Under the pieces are notes generated by a model. It saw only the letters and a list, made by a program, of their open reading frames with translations, was not told the origin of the DNA and did no database searches. A stretch of 64,000 bases of DNA from Pholiota molesta (Eukaryota; Basidiomycota; Agaricomycetes; Agaricales; Strophariaceae). A program made the translations under genes and the position numbers. The stretch covers positions 29,602 to 93,601 of the forward strand of contig JACGCK010000176.1 in the NCBI GenBank assembly GCA_014925825.1, read 5' to 3'. Numbering within the stretch: the first letter of the stretch is position 1; each line of letters begins with the position of its first letter. Of the stretch, positions 49,010 to 60,232 are shown piece by piece.

Positions 49010-51400
49010 TGCTACGTGGACAGAGGCATGGCACGGATGTACATGGTGCCCGAGTACCATCGACGGACCCCCACGCAGGTCATCTGGAGATCCATGATTG
49101 CGAGCGCCCCCGGGCAGGTCGGAGGGGCGTGCGCGGAGCAGGGAGATTCTGGAAGACTGCGCGCTGTGTCGACGCCAACCTCCACTGGTGGACCGCAGAT
49201 GAGAGGGGGAATGTGGGTGAGAATGAGGGGCGTACCACGCACCAGCCGGTCTGAGCGTAAGTTGATCGAAGGCCTGAGGCCGAGGGCTTAGAGAGAGCAA
49301 TGGTTAGATAGCGCGATGATGCATGGAGAGAAGGATAACACGCGGATGGCCCGGGCCGGATTCAGAGTCCGTGCGCTACGTTCGAATCTGCCAGCTTGTC
49401 ATCCTCACCATCCCACTCGAGTGATGTCCGTGCCTCCTATGTCATTTGCACTGGCACGCCTTCATCGTCTTCGAGCTCATCTACCACTTGCCAATGCGCC
49501 TGCGCGGTCTTGCCCTGCACATCGCGTACCGTAACCCTATCGACATCTCCTTCAATCACACCTAGTCCAGCCCACCCAAAATCGTCTCCCTCACCCAGGC
49601 CCTGCAGTGGGCCTTCGTACCCAGTGTGCTTTCCAAAGAAAGTCTGGGTGGGGTAGATGTGAACGAGTGCACGATGCGGCGTAGTTGGGAGCTCTGGTGA
49701 TTGGTGGTATTGTGGTGATGAAGTGTAGAACGTTGATGGAACAAAGCGCAATGCATACTCTCCGGCGGTGGCGGCGTTTACGAACGGGGTCAGCGGTCTG
49801 GATCTTCCTTGGTATCTCCGACTCCCCTTCACCTGCCCCCTCTGATCGACGGATAATCGACGGAGAAGCGCCCGACATTGCGGTATCAAGTGACACGGTG
49901 CGTCCTTCCCTCTTTCTTCATTTCCCTCCCTTCTTAGAGTTTACAGGATGCCGCGCCCCACAATGGAACGGCGCCCCAGATAGCCCAGAAGCCGCCGACG
50001 CGTGCGTCCAGCATGAGACGCGCGACAAACGCCTGCGCCGGATCATCGATTCGTCGCCCGAGATGGAGAGTGAGCGCGCCCACAGCGGTGTGTGTGTGTC
50101 TGCCCGCCCATCCACTCCGCGTCCAGCCCCTGACGGACGGACGCCGGCAGCGCTCCTCGTTGGCTCATCGCCCCGCCGTCGCCCGGGCCCTGGCGTTTAT
50201 CGGGGCGCGGAACGCGCGTCCGCGTTTCTGTGGAGGATGGGGCGTTTTGTGAGCGCGTTCTGCGCACGCACGCCAAAGTCGTGGCGACGCCACGTTTCGC
50301 GATCGACGCCCTCCGCCACGGCTAGAGACTAGAGTACATCTCGCTCGGGCGTGGCATCAATCCGTCTGAGTCTGCGCGTACTCGACGGGGCGCGCCATGC
50401 CGCCGCCAATGCCCATCACCCTTACTCTACTTACAACCCGCGTTATCCTCGAACCCTATCAGGGTCGGTCTGCCCGCCGTTCCATCCATCGACCCTGCGC
50501 GTCCGCACCCATGCGCTGCGCATGACGGCGGGCTTCATTCGTATACGACGATCTGTTTCCCCGGCCTTGTGGTCGCGTCTGACGCTGACGGACGCCTTTC
50601 TCGCCCATCGCAGTCGGACCACGCACGAAATTCGCTCATGGTTTCTTCTGCCTGACACGCGTCGTGTCGTGCAGTTGGCGATCCCGGGTGTATGTGCAAG
50701 AGCGGGCAGCGGACGCTTCGCGTTCACGGTAGAATGTATGTTTTCGTCGCTTCTATTTTTGTTTGCTCGGTTCCTTTGGATGTGTCCTCCATTTTTGCCC
50801 TTCATAGTCTCTCGTTTGCTTACGCAAATCTCTGTCCCAGTGTCCCTTTATATCCGAACTTGTGCTGAGGCCTTTTCAGCCCGCGAGGCTGCTGGACGGG
50901 TTCACCGCGGGTCACATACCCCACTGCCCACTGCGTCAACGTTCGAACCCCATCGATATCCCCTTCAACCCCGCAGGCCGCCTGGTCTGGTCCATTCAAG
51001 AGATTGTCTCGCTCACCCTGTGCAGTGCGGCGGCCCTTCATCTTCATACTCACTGTCTTGTCCACGGAGCGTTCGGAGGCGCATGGTCTGAACGAGCTGG
51101 GACTATACATTGCGGCTGCGGGATTCGGTGATTGATGGGACGGTGGTGATAAAGGGCCGTCCAGCGAAGAACGTAGATCGGGCGACGCGCGATATGGATC
51201 CTGGTGTGGAGGAGGTGTTCGCGAACGGAGCGGCGGCGGTGGCATTGGCGTCACTGCGGGATTTTGGGTGCGTTTCTATGCGCTGTTCGTGTGAGGCTGC
51301 ATATTGATGTGGGTCGTAGATCGGACGACTACTTCGCTCGCCGCCACAGAGCTCATCAGTGTATCCGCAGAACACGGGACAGTGGCTGTTGATTAAACTC
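49010..51400 (+). pseudogene. R1/X unit 12, decayed
   Basis: A diverged R1 part (49010-49320) reads PEYHRRTPTQVIW and APGQVGG and matches the inverted 61600-61980 copy. GGGCCGGATTCAGAGTCCG is at about 49353. X runs from about 49400 to about 51300, and near 50950-51010 a frame reads IPFNPAGRLVWSIQEIVSL before breaking. This is the best-preserved X tail, with a region reading LMGRW and GVEEVFANGAAAVALAS in two phases. It precedes the foldback element and copy H. Confidence 0.45.
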
Positions 51401-51607
51401 CCCGTAGTTCGTATTATTGTAATTCCACGTTTTTTCACACTAGTAACGGTGCAGCGATGTGTGATTGTACAACGCGCATTGTTGGGCGAAGTTTTCAAGG
51501 ATGAATCGATGACTATATGAGGGGCATGTTCCCTGAACGAATCAGTCTTCTCGACATCAAGGTCCTCGTTACTGCCTCTGTCATCGGATCGACTGCGCAA
51601 GTTTCTA
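51401..51607. other. upstream flank of copy H, outer part
   Basis: About 51452-51526 aligns with 45414-45482 (TTGTTGGGCGAAG...AAGGATGAATCGATGAC). The alignment is cut at about 51600 by the foldback element. Confidence 0.5.
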
Positions 51608-52685
51608 ACACGGCGGACATTCAACTGTCAGGTCGTGCCGGCACTTGCGCTGTTAGGCTATTGTTTTGTGGCTGTTAGTTGGCTGTTAGGTCGCTGTTAC
51701 AGTGTCTTGCATACTGTTTTGCACAACTCAGATGCGAGTGAGCGAGCGCCTTGACAGCTTCCCATGCTCACGGTCCCCAAAGCGGACAGGCTCCCGAGGG
51801 CGGCTGGAGGCGCACGAAGTAGGGACGAGGCTTGACAAGCGGCCATCATCGGTATGACCGCGAGAGTGACGCGCCATGATGCGTCTACAGCGCACTGCGA
51901 GCGTGTGGTTCCGCAGAGGCTCGCGCACTTCGTTTTTGCTTTTGAGATGATCTGCAATTTTTTTTGAATATACCCAATGATTTTTGGAATAATTTTCTTA
52001 AAGCGAGAGACAAGGTTTCCGCAATAAAAAATTTAAAAAGTAATATGTTCGTTTTTATAAAGGCACTTGATAGAATTGGGAGAATTGAGAAATAAATTTC
52101 CATTCAAACCCAGTCCTGTGCATTAAATACTTTGTATAAGTATATGCCACCTTTCAAGGCTCTCCGATTGGGAGCGGGGACACGTTGAGTGTCGAGCGCG
52201 CTCGTTCAATATCAGCGCATGCTGTGAGTGCCTTAGCGCATCAGAGCGCATCACCGCGCTTGCGGTCATGCCGATGATGGCCGTCCCATCCCTGCTTCGT
52301 GCATGCTGGTGCCTCCGGTCACCCTCGGGACCCTGCTCGGAGCCTGTCCGCTTTGGGGACCGTGAGCATGGGAAGCTGTCAAGGCGCTCGCTCACTCGCA
52401 TCTGAGTTATGCAAAACAATATGCAAGACACTGTAGGTATCTAGCGAGGTAATATTAGTGGTCACAGGCTCAGTTGTCACGCTCTCGTGTATCAACAAAT
52501 GTAATACTCATGTAGACTATTGTATAAGCAGGGTCTTAACAAATCTAAGGCGGCACAGAGTGACAGCAGATACTGTGACCAAAATATTACCTTGCTTGTT
52601 ACCTGACAAGCAACCTAACAATAACCTAACAGAAACCTAACAGCGCAAGTATCGGCACGACCTGACAGTTAAATGTCCGCCGTGT
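51608..52685. mobile_element. 1,078-bp foldback element, non-autonomous
   Basis: The ends are inverted copies starting ACACGGCGGACATT and containing AACTGTCAGGTCGTGCCG, followed by TGTTAGG repeats. A second inverted pair (about 51695-51860 with 52260-52435) encodes nothing and includes GCGAGTGAGCGAGCGCCTTG and CCAAAGCGGACAGGCTCC on both sides. The flanks share AAGTTT (51600 side and 52686 side); the empty-site relative upstream of copy G has AAGTTTGCTA, which fits a target duplication of about 8-9 bp. The middle is AT-rich. The TGTTAG end repeats are reminiscent of the MULE at 12934, so cross-mobilisation is possible but unproven. Confidence 0.78.
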
Positions 52686-52724
52686 AAGTTTGCTGTCTAT
52701 TCATGTTCTGACGGCAAGCCTCAG

Positions 52725-52742
52725 GAGCGTGTGTGTGAGAAT
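52725..52742 (+). promoter_or_regulatory. conserved upstream motif of F-box copy H
   Basis: It reads AGCGTGTGTGTGAGAA, a one-base variant of the motif before copies A and G, 101 bp before the ATG. It remains between the foldback element and the gene. Confidence 0.42.
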
Positions 52743-52842
52743 GATATGAATAAGTACAAACACGAATGTCATATTGTGATATCTACTCCAACCGTGCCAT
52801 CCACGGTTTACAAGCCATCCAATTCATTGATTCCCTTCCAAA

Positions 52843-54782
52843 ATGACGAACGATTTCTGCGATCTACCGCAAGAGCTACATATTCAGATCCTTTCCAACC
52901 TCGATGCTGTTTCGCTCATCCTCTGTGCGACGGTGAGATTATGTACATCGCTATGATCTCTGTGGAAGAGGCTAAAATCACAGGATTACACAGACGTGTA
53001 CGACCATCTACGACACCTTCAAAGGTTCCTCTTTGTTGGCGTATAACATTCAGTTGCACCTGGACGGCCTCAAAGATGGCGGAATATCACTTAGCCACAC
53101 AGAACGCATCGAGTCCCTTGGGCGCCGACGTCGGGCCTGGCTGGCACTTGAAACGAAAGGGCCTCTTACTGTGCGGACGCAGCCTGATTGTGATATATTC
53201 GAGCTCGCCGGAGGCGCTTTCGCCACTGCGAGCGGCGAGACGGATCACTTCGAAGTTATATGGCTACCTACCGCCAGCGATGCTAGTAAACGCACGCTTC
53301 GAAGACCATTGAATGGAATCTCAGTTATGAAGCTCACGATGGATCCGACTCAGGATTTGATAGTGCTTTTAGAGGACGACGGGACGTGAGTACCTGTGTA
53401 TTGTCTTGTAGTTCAGCAACCTTGAGGTTAACCATTCGTAGCCCACCATCAACGACCGACACACGTATCATCCGCATTCACATTCGCGCTATATCTACCA
53501 ACACCATCCATCCGCAGGCGCAGCAAAGCCCCTTGCAATTTACGGTTGTTCCGAAACATGACCACGCAAACACATACACCATTGCCGTTCTACAAATTGC
53601 GTACGGCGTCGTTGCCGTTCATTTCTATTATGGTGGAGGGGAGGCGCGAGCATTGGCATGGGACTGGACTACATCGGATCTGTTATTGGTGCGCCCACAT
53701 TTTACGCTACATTGTAAGATATTTTACATTGATTACGCAGGATACCTCTACATCTTTTGACTGCCCTCCTTCGTTGGAATATGAATTCGGGCTTCTCGAG
53801 TCCACGTACTTCTTAATTACCACTGAAGCCATCTGCGGCGCGATTCAGCTATACAAGCTTGTACGATCCCACGCGGCGGCTACCCAGGCAGTTCACCTCG
53901 CTACACTCCACCTTCCACCCACCTCCCCTGGCGTCACCATCCGCGGAATTGTCAGCCATGCTGGCCCCATTGAGGCGAACCCCCTCCCGCATACACCGTT
54001 CATGGTACACGACGATCACCGCCTACACATGTTCACTGTGCAGTACATACACCCGATGGATTCGGGGGGACGACGAGTTCATTATGTGAACGTGTTCCTG
54101 CACCAGCACGTGCTCCTAAAGTACGCTCGCCACGCGCGTGCGGTCCAGGAGCATGTGGATATTCCCTGGGCAGAATGGGGCCCGTCGAACACGCGAGTGG
54201 CCTTTACTTTCCCTCGGAATTATGCGTCGCAATGGCGAAGGTGGATATACCCACTTTTTGGATGTTGAGGATACTTGCAGTGCTCACATTATCTGTTTCG
54301 TGTGCAGATGCATCTACGGCCAACGTGCCCTTTTTGCGGCGTACACGACAAAGCCCCCCTACGCCGTCGATGTCTTCGATTTCTCCCTGGCAGCGGTGCT
54401 GTCCGCCAAGGGCATTCTGGATTCCCCTTCAACCGCGGCCGCAAAAGGGCACCCTGGGCGCTTGTTGCCGTCCAGTACGATCCGCACGGAGGATGCGCCG
54501 CTCTTTCTTGACGACGTCGAGACGCATCTTCCATGCGTGCGATCAACGCTGGACCTCAAGGAGATTCGCATAGCCTACATGCTCTATGCGGATGGAATTA
54601 TCGGTGTAAATGTACGTCCACCACTTTTTCTGCTTGAGAATATCATATGCGAATAGGCTGCGAGCTGCGTATTTGGTATTTTCTTTGGCTTTACCTCTCT
54701 ATTTTTGTGCTTGCATCGTTGACTTTCGTCGTTGTAGGACGATCACGAGGCAAGATTCATCTTAACTATTCATCCTGTCTAG
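52843..54782 (+). CDS. F-box protein, copy H, intact
   Basis: Exons 52843-52932, 52994-53385, 53442-53688, 53741-54240, 54308-54611 and 54738-54782 encode 525 residues with no break. The F-box reads LPQELHIQILSNLDAVSLILC. The other exons carry MDPTQDLIVLLED, HPQAQQSPLQFTV, WDWTTSDLLLV, FGLLESTYFL, HLATLHLPPTSPG, VDIPWAEWGPSNTR, FDFSLAAVLSAKG and AYMLYADGIIGVNV. It is the sister of copy G but lacks the exon 2 insert and the duplicated exon 4 donor. A foldback element ends 157 bp upstream of the start, so distal regulatory sequence shared with copy G has been displaced. Confidence 0.88.
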
Positions 54783-55370
54783 CATCCAACTTAAATAGTT
54801 TGTTGGTGTCGGTGATCCCGTTCAGTAATGTTATATTCATACTTTCATGACACGATTTTTGAGGCTCTACATCGATGATCGAGGCGATCTGTGTAGAAAG
54901 GACTTGTCGAGATATTCATACTCGAGAGTCACAAGGCTCATCGGAGGCTGTGCTTGATATCGCCTCTGACAGTGAAACGGTCGAGACTTTTTTGATCATC
55001 AGGCGTTGACAACTCGTCTTCTGCGTTGAATTGAATTTACTTGCTCCACCAACGCGCCGCAAATCGGCCTTTCACATGCTGTGAATTTCATATAAAAGGC
55101 TCTCCGTCATGGACTGATTGCCTCAGATCGTTTGGAACGATTCCCACTGTAACATTCACCTTTGGCTGCTGGTGAGTAATCGACCAACTGGCACACTTTA
55201 CTATGCTGACGATACTCTCTCGTATCAAAGGTCGGCCTTGGTTAGAGGATTTCTGGAAAATCGTTCGCCTTCATCAACGTTGAATTACCTAGACCTATTA
55301 GTGAGAACAATTCCCATTGTATTTGGCCGCCAATAAACATGCAATACACAGACGACCCCTTCGATCCACC
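54783..55370. other. spacer with traces of the secreted-protein flank
   Basis: About 54885-54960 resembles 47735-47800 (GTGTAGAAAGGACTTGTCGAGATATTC), the remnant behind copy G. GAAACGGTCGAGACT near 54970 recurs at 48300. A TATAAAAGG box at about 55091 and the segment up to 55370 are the probable promoter and 5' UTR of the next gene. Confidence 0.45.
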
Positions 55371-55928
55371 ATGTTCATCCCCAAATTCCTCGTCGTTCTC
55401 CTCGCCCTTCTTCTTGGATCTGTCATCGCCGCCCCAGCCTACTACGAGCGGTCTGACGAGGTCGAACTCGAGGCGCGCCAACGGGGCCTCAGCCGGTTCA
55501 GACAGGCCGCCCAATCCGTAGCGATCAACCGCCAAGTGAAGCAGAAGCTCCGCCCCAAAGCCGGCGAGGCCGTCTTCTGGAGCGGCTCGACCCCTGACGC
55601 GCACGGCAAGCCCGTATCGGCACGCGTGCACGCCGAGCAATTCGCCAAGACGCACCCAGGTACATCGACGGTGAACAGCGCGCTCGCGAAGCACGGCATC
55701 AGCATCCCGGATAAGCCGCAGAACAGGTACAGCGACAAGATGTGGGGCGTGGCGTCGAAGGTGTGGGCGGAGCGCGCGCATGGGGACACGCATGTCGTTC
55801 TCGGTGGACATGTGCGGCCGGGCAGTGTCTATAATACCATCGAAAAGCCGACCCTCATGAACAACCACCGAGTCACAAAGGTCACCGAGCACAATGTGGC
55901 CACCGGGAAAAGCACTGTCGTCAAGTAA
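55371..55928 (+). CDS. small secreted protein, cysteine-free
   Basis: This is one exon of 185 residues. The first 20 residues form a signal peptide (basic start, then VVLLALLLGSVIA) with a likely cut before APAYY, so the mature protein should leave the cell. It has no cysteine, unlike most small fungal effectors. The body has a WSGSTPDAHGKP segment, an alanine-rich part, WGVASKVWAERA and VVLGGHVRPGSVY, ending in charged turns. The pattern recalls fungal relatives of bacterial secreted-enzyme domains, but I cannot name the fold or activity. The start is the ATG in front of the signal peptide; an in-frame upstream ATG would bury it. Remnants behind copies G and H show that the gene travelled with the F-box module. 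The long antisense frame is a shadow. Confidence 0.75.
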   Translation: MFIPKFLVVLLALLLGSVIAAPAYYERSDEVELEARQRGLSRFRQAAQSVAINRQVKQKLRPKAGEAVFWSGSTPDAHGKPVSARVHAEQFAKTHPGTSTVNSALAKHGISIPDKPQNRYSDKMWGVASKVWAERAHGDTHVVLGGHVRPGSVYNTIEKPTLMNNHRVTKVTEHNVATGKSTVVK

Positions 55929-56287
55929 GTTTGTCAAATTAAATCATCCCGACGTCACTGATATGGATATTTCACTTGTTAGAGGTCATCGTTAGCGATC
56001 TTATTCTCGTCGAGTATGTAGAAGGAACTACTGGGTGTTAAATCCATTGACATAGACGAGAACTCGAGAACCTGTTACCAGCCCCGCAAATCTGCATAGG
56101 ATGCTTTTCACGTGCACGCAAACAGTCTGATATGGTGAAATATTGTTGATTAACTTCTCAAGTAATGAAACACAAAGAAGAACGAACATGTACAGCATTC
56201 CTGGTCGAACTTCAATCCGCTGATATTACAACCGGCCGAACCGTACAGATCTGGGCAGCTCAGAGCACTGACCCCGCCAGAAACGTC
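55929..56287. other. 3' flank, no gene
   Basis: The first 80 bases match the flank of the remnant at 47820-47870. The rest holds nothing recognisable. Confidence 0.3.
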
Positions 56288-56441
56288 GAAGCGCTCAAGA
56301 AAAGCGCGCGGATTGCTCCAACCGCATCTCTGCGACCGAGAAAATAATCAGCATTTCAGAAACATCAAAGTAGAAGCGCTCAAGGAGAGTGTGCGGGTTG
56401 CTACTCCCTGTGACCGAGAAAATGATCAGCAATTCATTTCG
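56288..56441. repeat. short tandem duplication, units of about 85 bp
   Basis: GAAGCGCTCAAGAAAAGCGCG and GAAGCGCTCAAGGAGAGTGTG start two successive units. Both contain GACCGAGAAAATRATCAGCA. The units differ at several positions, so the duplication is not recent. Confidence 0.7.
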
Positions 56442-56719
56442 CGGAAAACACACGAAAAGACACTTACTCTAGCATCCTCCAACGCCCATTCACCTATTCT
56501 CGTTCGCGGGAATTGCTCCAGCACCCTTGTGGAATACACTGACCAAGTTGAGGCCACACCTTGGTTGAGAATGCTATCGCCTCCGCAAGGCATGCTACGC
56601 AAGCTGTCGTCAACTCGTGTCGCGGTACCTTGGATATGAAAGCCGCAGTCTAAGATTAGGAAAAAGATTTAGTTCATTATCTTTTCTGGCATAGAACGAA
56701 TAATGAAAATCAGGTGTCG

Positions 56720-58060
56720 CGTCTTGACGAAGAGAACGAGAACACAATTTCAAGAAGAAAAAAGACATACAGCATTCGTCGGTGTACCAGGACAAGCGAT
56801 CAGCTCAAGGAGATGCCACAACGTCCCCACCGCCGCTGTGCGCATCCACACCTCCACGCACATACACATCGCTTCTGTTCCAGCCGCATCCTCCGCCGAC
56901 CGTCTCTTCACCACCACCCCACCCACCACCCCAACAGACCACCTGCCGCACCGCATCGTCGCATCATCCAGCTCGCGCACTTCCCAACGCGCCTTAGTTA
57001 CCGGGATGCTCGCCCGTACATACATTGCAACGCCATCCGCACTCTCCTTGGCCACGATACTGGGCGCGAGATGGCCAGAAGGCGAGACAATCTTGATTCT
57101 TGCATCGGGTGGACCAGGCGGCGCTGCTGCGTGAGAGGGGTTGAAGACGTGCTAACGGAAATGCCTTCGGTAGGCATATGCATCAGTCGAGCGGGCGATG
57201 TCGGAGCAGATGTCGTGCTGGAGAAGTTCGTTAGTCGCAGATGGTGGCATAGGGTTTGACGCGGACGGCTTACCTGTGCCTACACAATCTGGTTCTCCAC
57301 TACATGGCGCTTGTAGCTTGAGGACTCCAGTGTTCGATATTCAGCTGTTAAATTCAGAGGTTCAGATCATCAGAATTGCTTGCGTTTTGGTGGGTAGGGA
57401 GATCGGTTTGCAGGCACATGGAAGTGTGATTCATGTCCAGGCGTCCACGAGAGATGTCATTGCGTGGTATCATGGAGAGCGTGAAGGGCGTAAGCAGAGC
57501 GACGGCTAGCGACGGAGGCTCGCAGTTCAAACGGACTCTGAATCCGGCCCGAGACCTCCGTTTAACTTCTTTGTCGTCTGATTCTTCGCTTCCACCAACT
57601 TCCACCATCCTAATTTTCGTCCGTCCACCGTACCCGCCTAGTCTACAGTGCCACATGCGCTCCACCTCTACTCACGAGCTGCTGAGCTTTGGCTGAACTA
57701 GACCAGAGCGACATCGACGGCTGCTCGCGCTGCGTAATCATTCCTTCCTCCATATGAACTTGATCTACGCCACGGTCGAGACTTGGCATGCGGTACGTCG
57801 TCTGTGCACGCCCCATTCCGGAGTCCAAAGCAACACATTACACCCCCGTCTCTATTAGTGGAGGTCCAGATCGATCGCTCTGCTGCCAATCTTCAAGATA
57901 GCGAAGAGATCTTTGATGCTCATGGACTTCGTGCGCCTCTGATCCGATGGCGAGTCCGCACAGAAGGTAAAGGACAGGGAGTGCATGTGAGTCACCTCCT
58001 TCCGTCTGTGACGGCGTTCCTGCCATTCTTCGCTAGTCCGGCCCATGCGCTGGGCGGGCA
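56720..58060 (-). pseudogene. R1/X unit 13, inverted, decayed
   Basis: Reading on the minus strand, R1 (58060-57600) keeps SLRYLEDWQQSDRSGPPL at about 57910-57850. CAGCAGCTCGTGAG is near 57680 and GGGCCGGATTCAGAGTCCG at about 57550. X (57540-56720) has one of the longest readable stretches, with KIVSPSGHLAPSIVAKESAD and WEVRELDDATMR followed by VVVKRRSAEDAAG, open for about 100 codons (57055-56750). Splice sites around it could not be settled. Of all X copies this one is closest to a working gene, but no start or end could be assigned. Confidence 0.45.
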
Positions 58061-58350
58061 ATAGGAGGCTGACCACAATACCAAAACGTTTGATCTCCAG
58101 AGGCTCTACTGCGCACAGTTGTACGGTGGCGATTGGTTGTAACACGATGATACTCATGTAAGATTATATACTTCAAGTAGATTTCGACGAGAGAACCGGA
58201 TATCTGAACGTGAATGAGGATGGCTGGAACAGAATAGAAATAGATATGTATGCTCGAGAAACAAGTTTGGGGAAACCTTCGCATTCTCAGATCGCCGTGA
58301 CAGACATATTGAATAAATTGATAGTTGAATAACCAACAAAATGCTAGCCG

Positions 58351-60232
58351 CTAGATGGTGTACATAAGTAAGAGAAAACCCTCATCGATTTCATTTATCT
58401 ACCAAGAGGAAAGTCAATGAATGAAGTACAAACAGATCAAGCGAGAACGTACATTCACACCGATAACACCGTCAGCATGAATCATGTACGCGTCATACGG
58501 CTGCTCGAGATCCAGCGTCGTTATCACGCACGGAAGGTGCGTCTCCACATCAGCACGGAAGAATGGGACATCGTTCTCGCGAATGATACTTGACGGCACC
58601 AGCGTCCCAGGCTTCCCCTTCGGAGTCGGGAGGGGCATGGACAGCATGCCTTTAGCGGACAGCACGGCTGCAAAGGAAAAATCAAGGATTTCCACGGAGT
58701 GGGACCCTGGATCCCACATAGGACTTTCGTTGCCAATGATACCTCCCGGGTAAACGCAACGTTGGCCATGCACATGTCTGCGAATGAAGAGATAAGATCT
58801 GAATAGAGTCGTTGCGCAAAGACGCAAATACGAACCTTATGTAGTTTGGCTCGTAAGATTCCATACGGGGACGGGTAAACATCGTGTTCGGCGGGCCCCA
58901 TTCACCCCATGGTACATCCAGGGGCTTCTTGCGCTCGAGCGCGAGGCGCGCATACTTCACAAGTACGCGCTGGTGCAGGAACAAGTACAAAGGAAGGGGA
59001 GAACGCGTGCATCACGGTTCTCATATATCACTGTAAATTGATGTAAGCGGTCATCATCGTTATGTATCACAAACGGAGCGTGTGGGAGCGGACCCGCTTC
59101 GATGGGCCCGGCGTAGCTGGAGATTCTGTGGATCATAGTGCCACGGGAGGTGGGTGGGAGGTGCAGCGTAGCGAGGTGAGTTGCGGGGGAAGCGCCGGCT
59201 GCGTGGGATCGTCCAAACTTGTAGAGCCGAATCGATCCGAACTTGGATGGACAACTAGCAAAGCCGTATGTGGAATCGAGGAGACCGAAGTCATATCTCA
59301 AAAACTTTAGATTGAAGGGATCAAAAGAAATGGCACTATCCTGCGTAATTTTAAATTCACGCAACAGATTAAAAGCAGCATAAAATTTGGCGTACCAATC
59401 TAAGTTCTGATGTAGTCCAGTTCCATATCAGTACTCGCCGCTCGTCCCGGACGCTGAGAGAATAAAGCCCCAGGGTATTGTGTACGATTTGTAAAGTGGT
59501 GGTGATGAGAGTGGCTCCCTCTGTATCATGTGGGAGGGCAGTAAATTCCAAGGGGCTTTGCTGCGCTAGCGGATGGACTGCGTTCGTAGATATGGTACGA
59601 ATATGGATGAGGATGATACGAGTGTTGGTCACCGGCGATACCCTATGAAGGTGTTGAAGCTTGTGTACAACAGCGATACGCTGACACTCACATTCCGTTG
59701 TCCTCCAGTAAGATTATCAAATCCTGCGTCGGGTCCATCGTTAAGTTCGAAACTGAAAACCCAACCGAGGGTCTTTGGAGCGTACGTCCTTGGTCACCAT
59801 TGGAAGTTGGAGCCCATATAACTTTGAGGGACTCCGCGGTCGTGTCGCTGTTAGCGAATGCACCCCCGACAAGCTCGTATGCTCTACAAGAAGGTAGCGT
59901 ATGGTGAATCAGAGGCTCTGTCCTCTCTGGTGTCAACCATGCCTGGCGTCGCTGTAGAAGTGAATCAATGAGATCTGGGTACATTGTTGACGTTCCACTG
60001 TCTTTGAGGCCATCCAAGTGCAACTGTATAGTATACACTAACAAGGAGGAGCTTTGGAAGGCGTCATAGACAGACTTCGACGTCTGTGGTGATCCTGCAG
60101 ATTTAGCCTCTATCCGGTGACCATATGAATGGATCGCCTCACCATCGCACAGCGGATGAGCGAAACCGCGTCAAGGTTGGAAAGTATCTCAATGTACATC
60201 TCTTGTGGCAAATCATCGAAATCGTGCGGCAT
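58351..60232 (-). pseudogene. F-box protein, copy I, one frameshift
   Basis: Minus-strand exons are 60232-60143, 60083-59692, 59642-59396, 59340-58836, 58777-58453 and 58398-58351. The F-box is LPQEMYIEILSNLDAVSLIRC. Exons 1-3, 5 and 6 are clean. In exon 4 one base is missing in the CCTTTG run at about 58990-58996, just before YLFLHQRVLVKYAR, so translation would leave the frame. Exons 4 plus 5 sum to 830 bases. The ending MYTI-TAG, the GGIIGNE motif and exon 2 (YPDLIDSLLQRRQAWL) group it with copies B and F. It is the only near-complete copy on the minus strand besides the edge copy A. A single-base sequencing error cannot be excluded. Confidence 0.78.

Noticed and set aside
55242..55937. 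231-aa minus-strand frame
   Set aside because: It is antisense to the secreted-protein gene, which has a signal peptide and the better start context.
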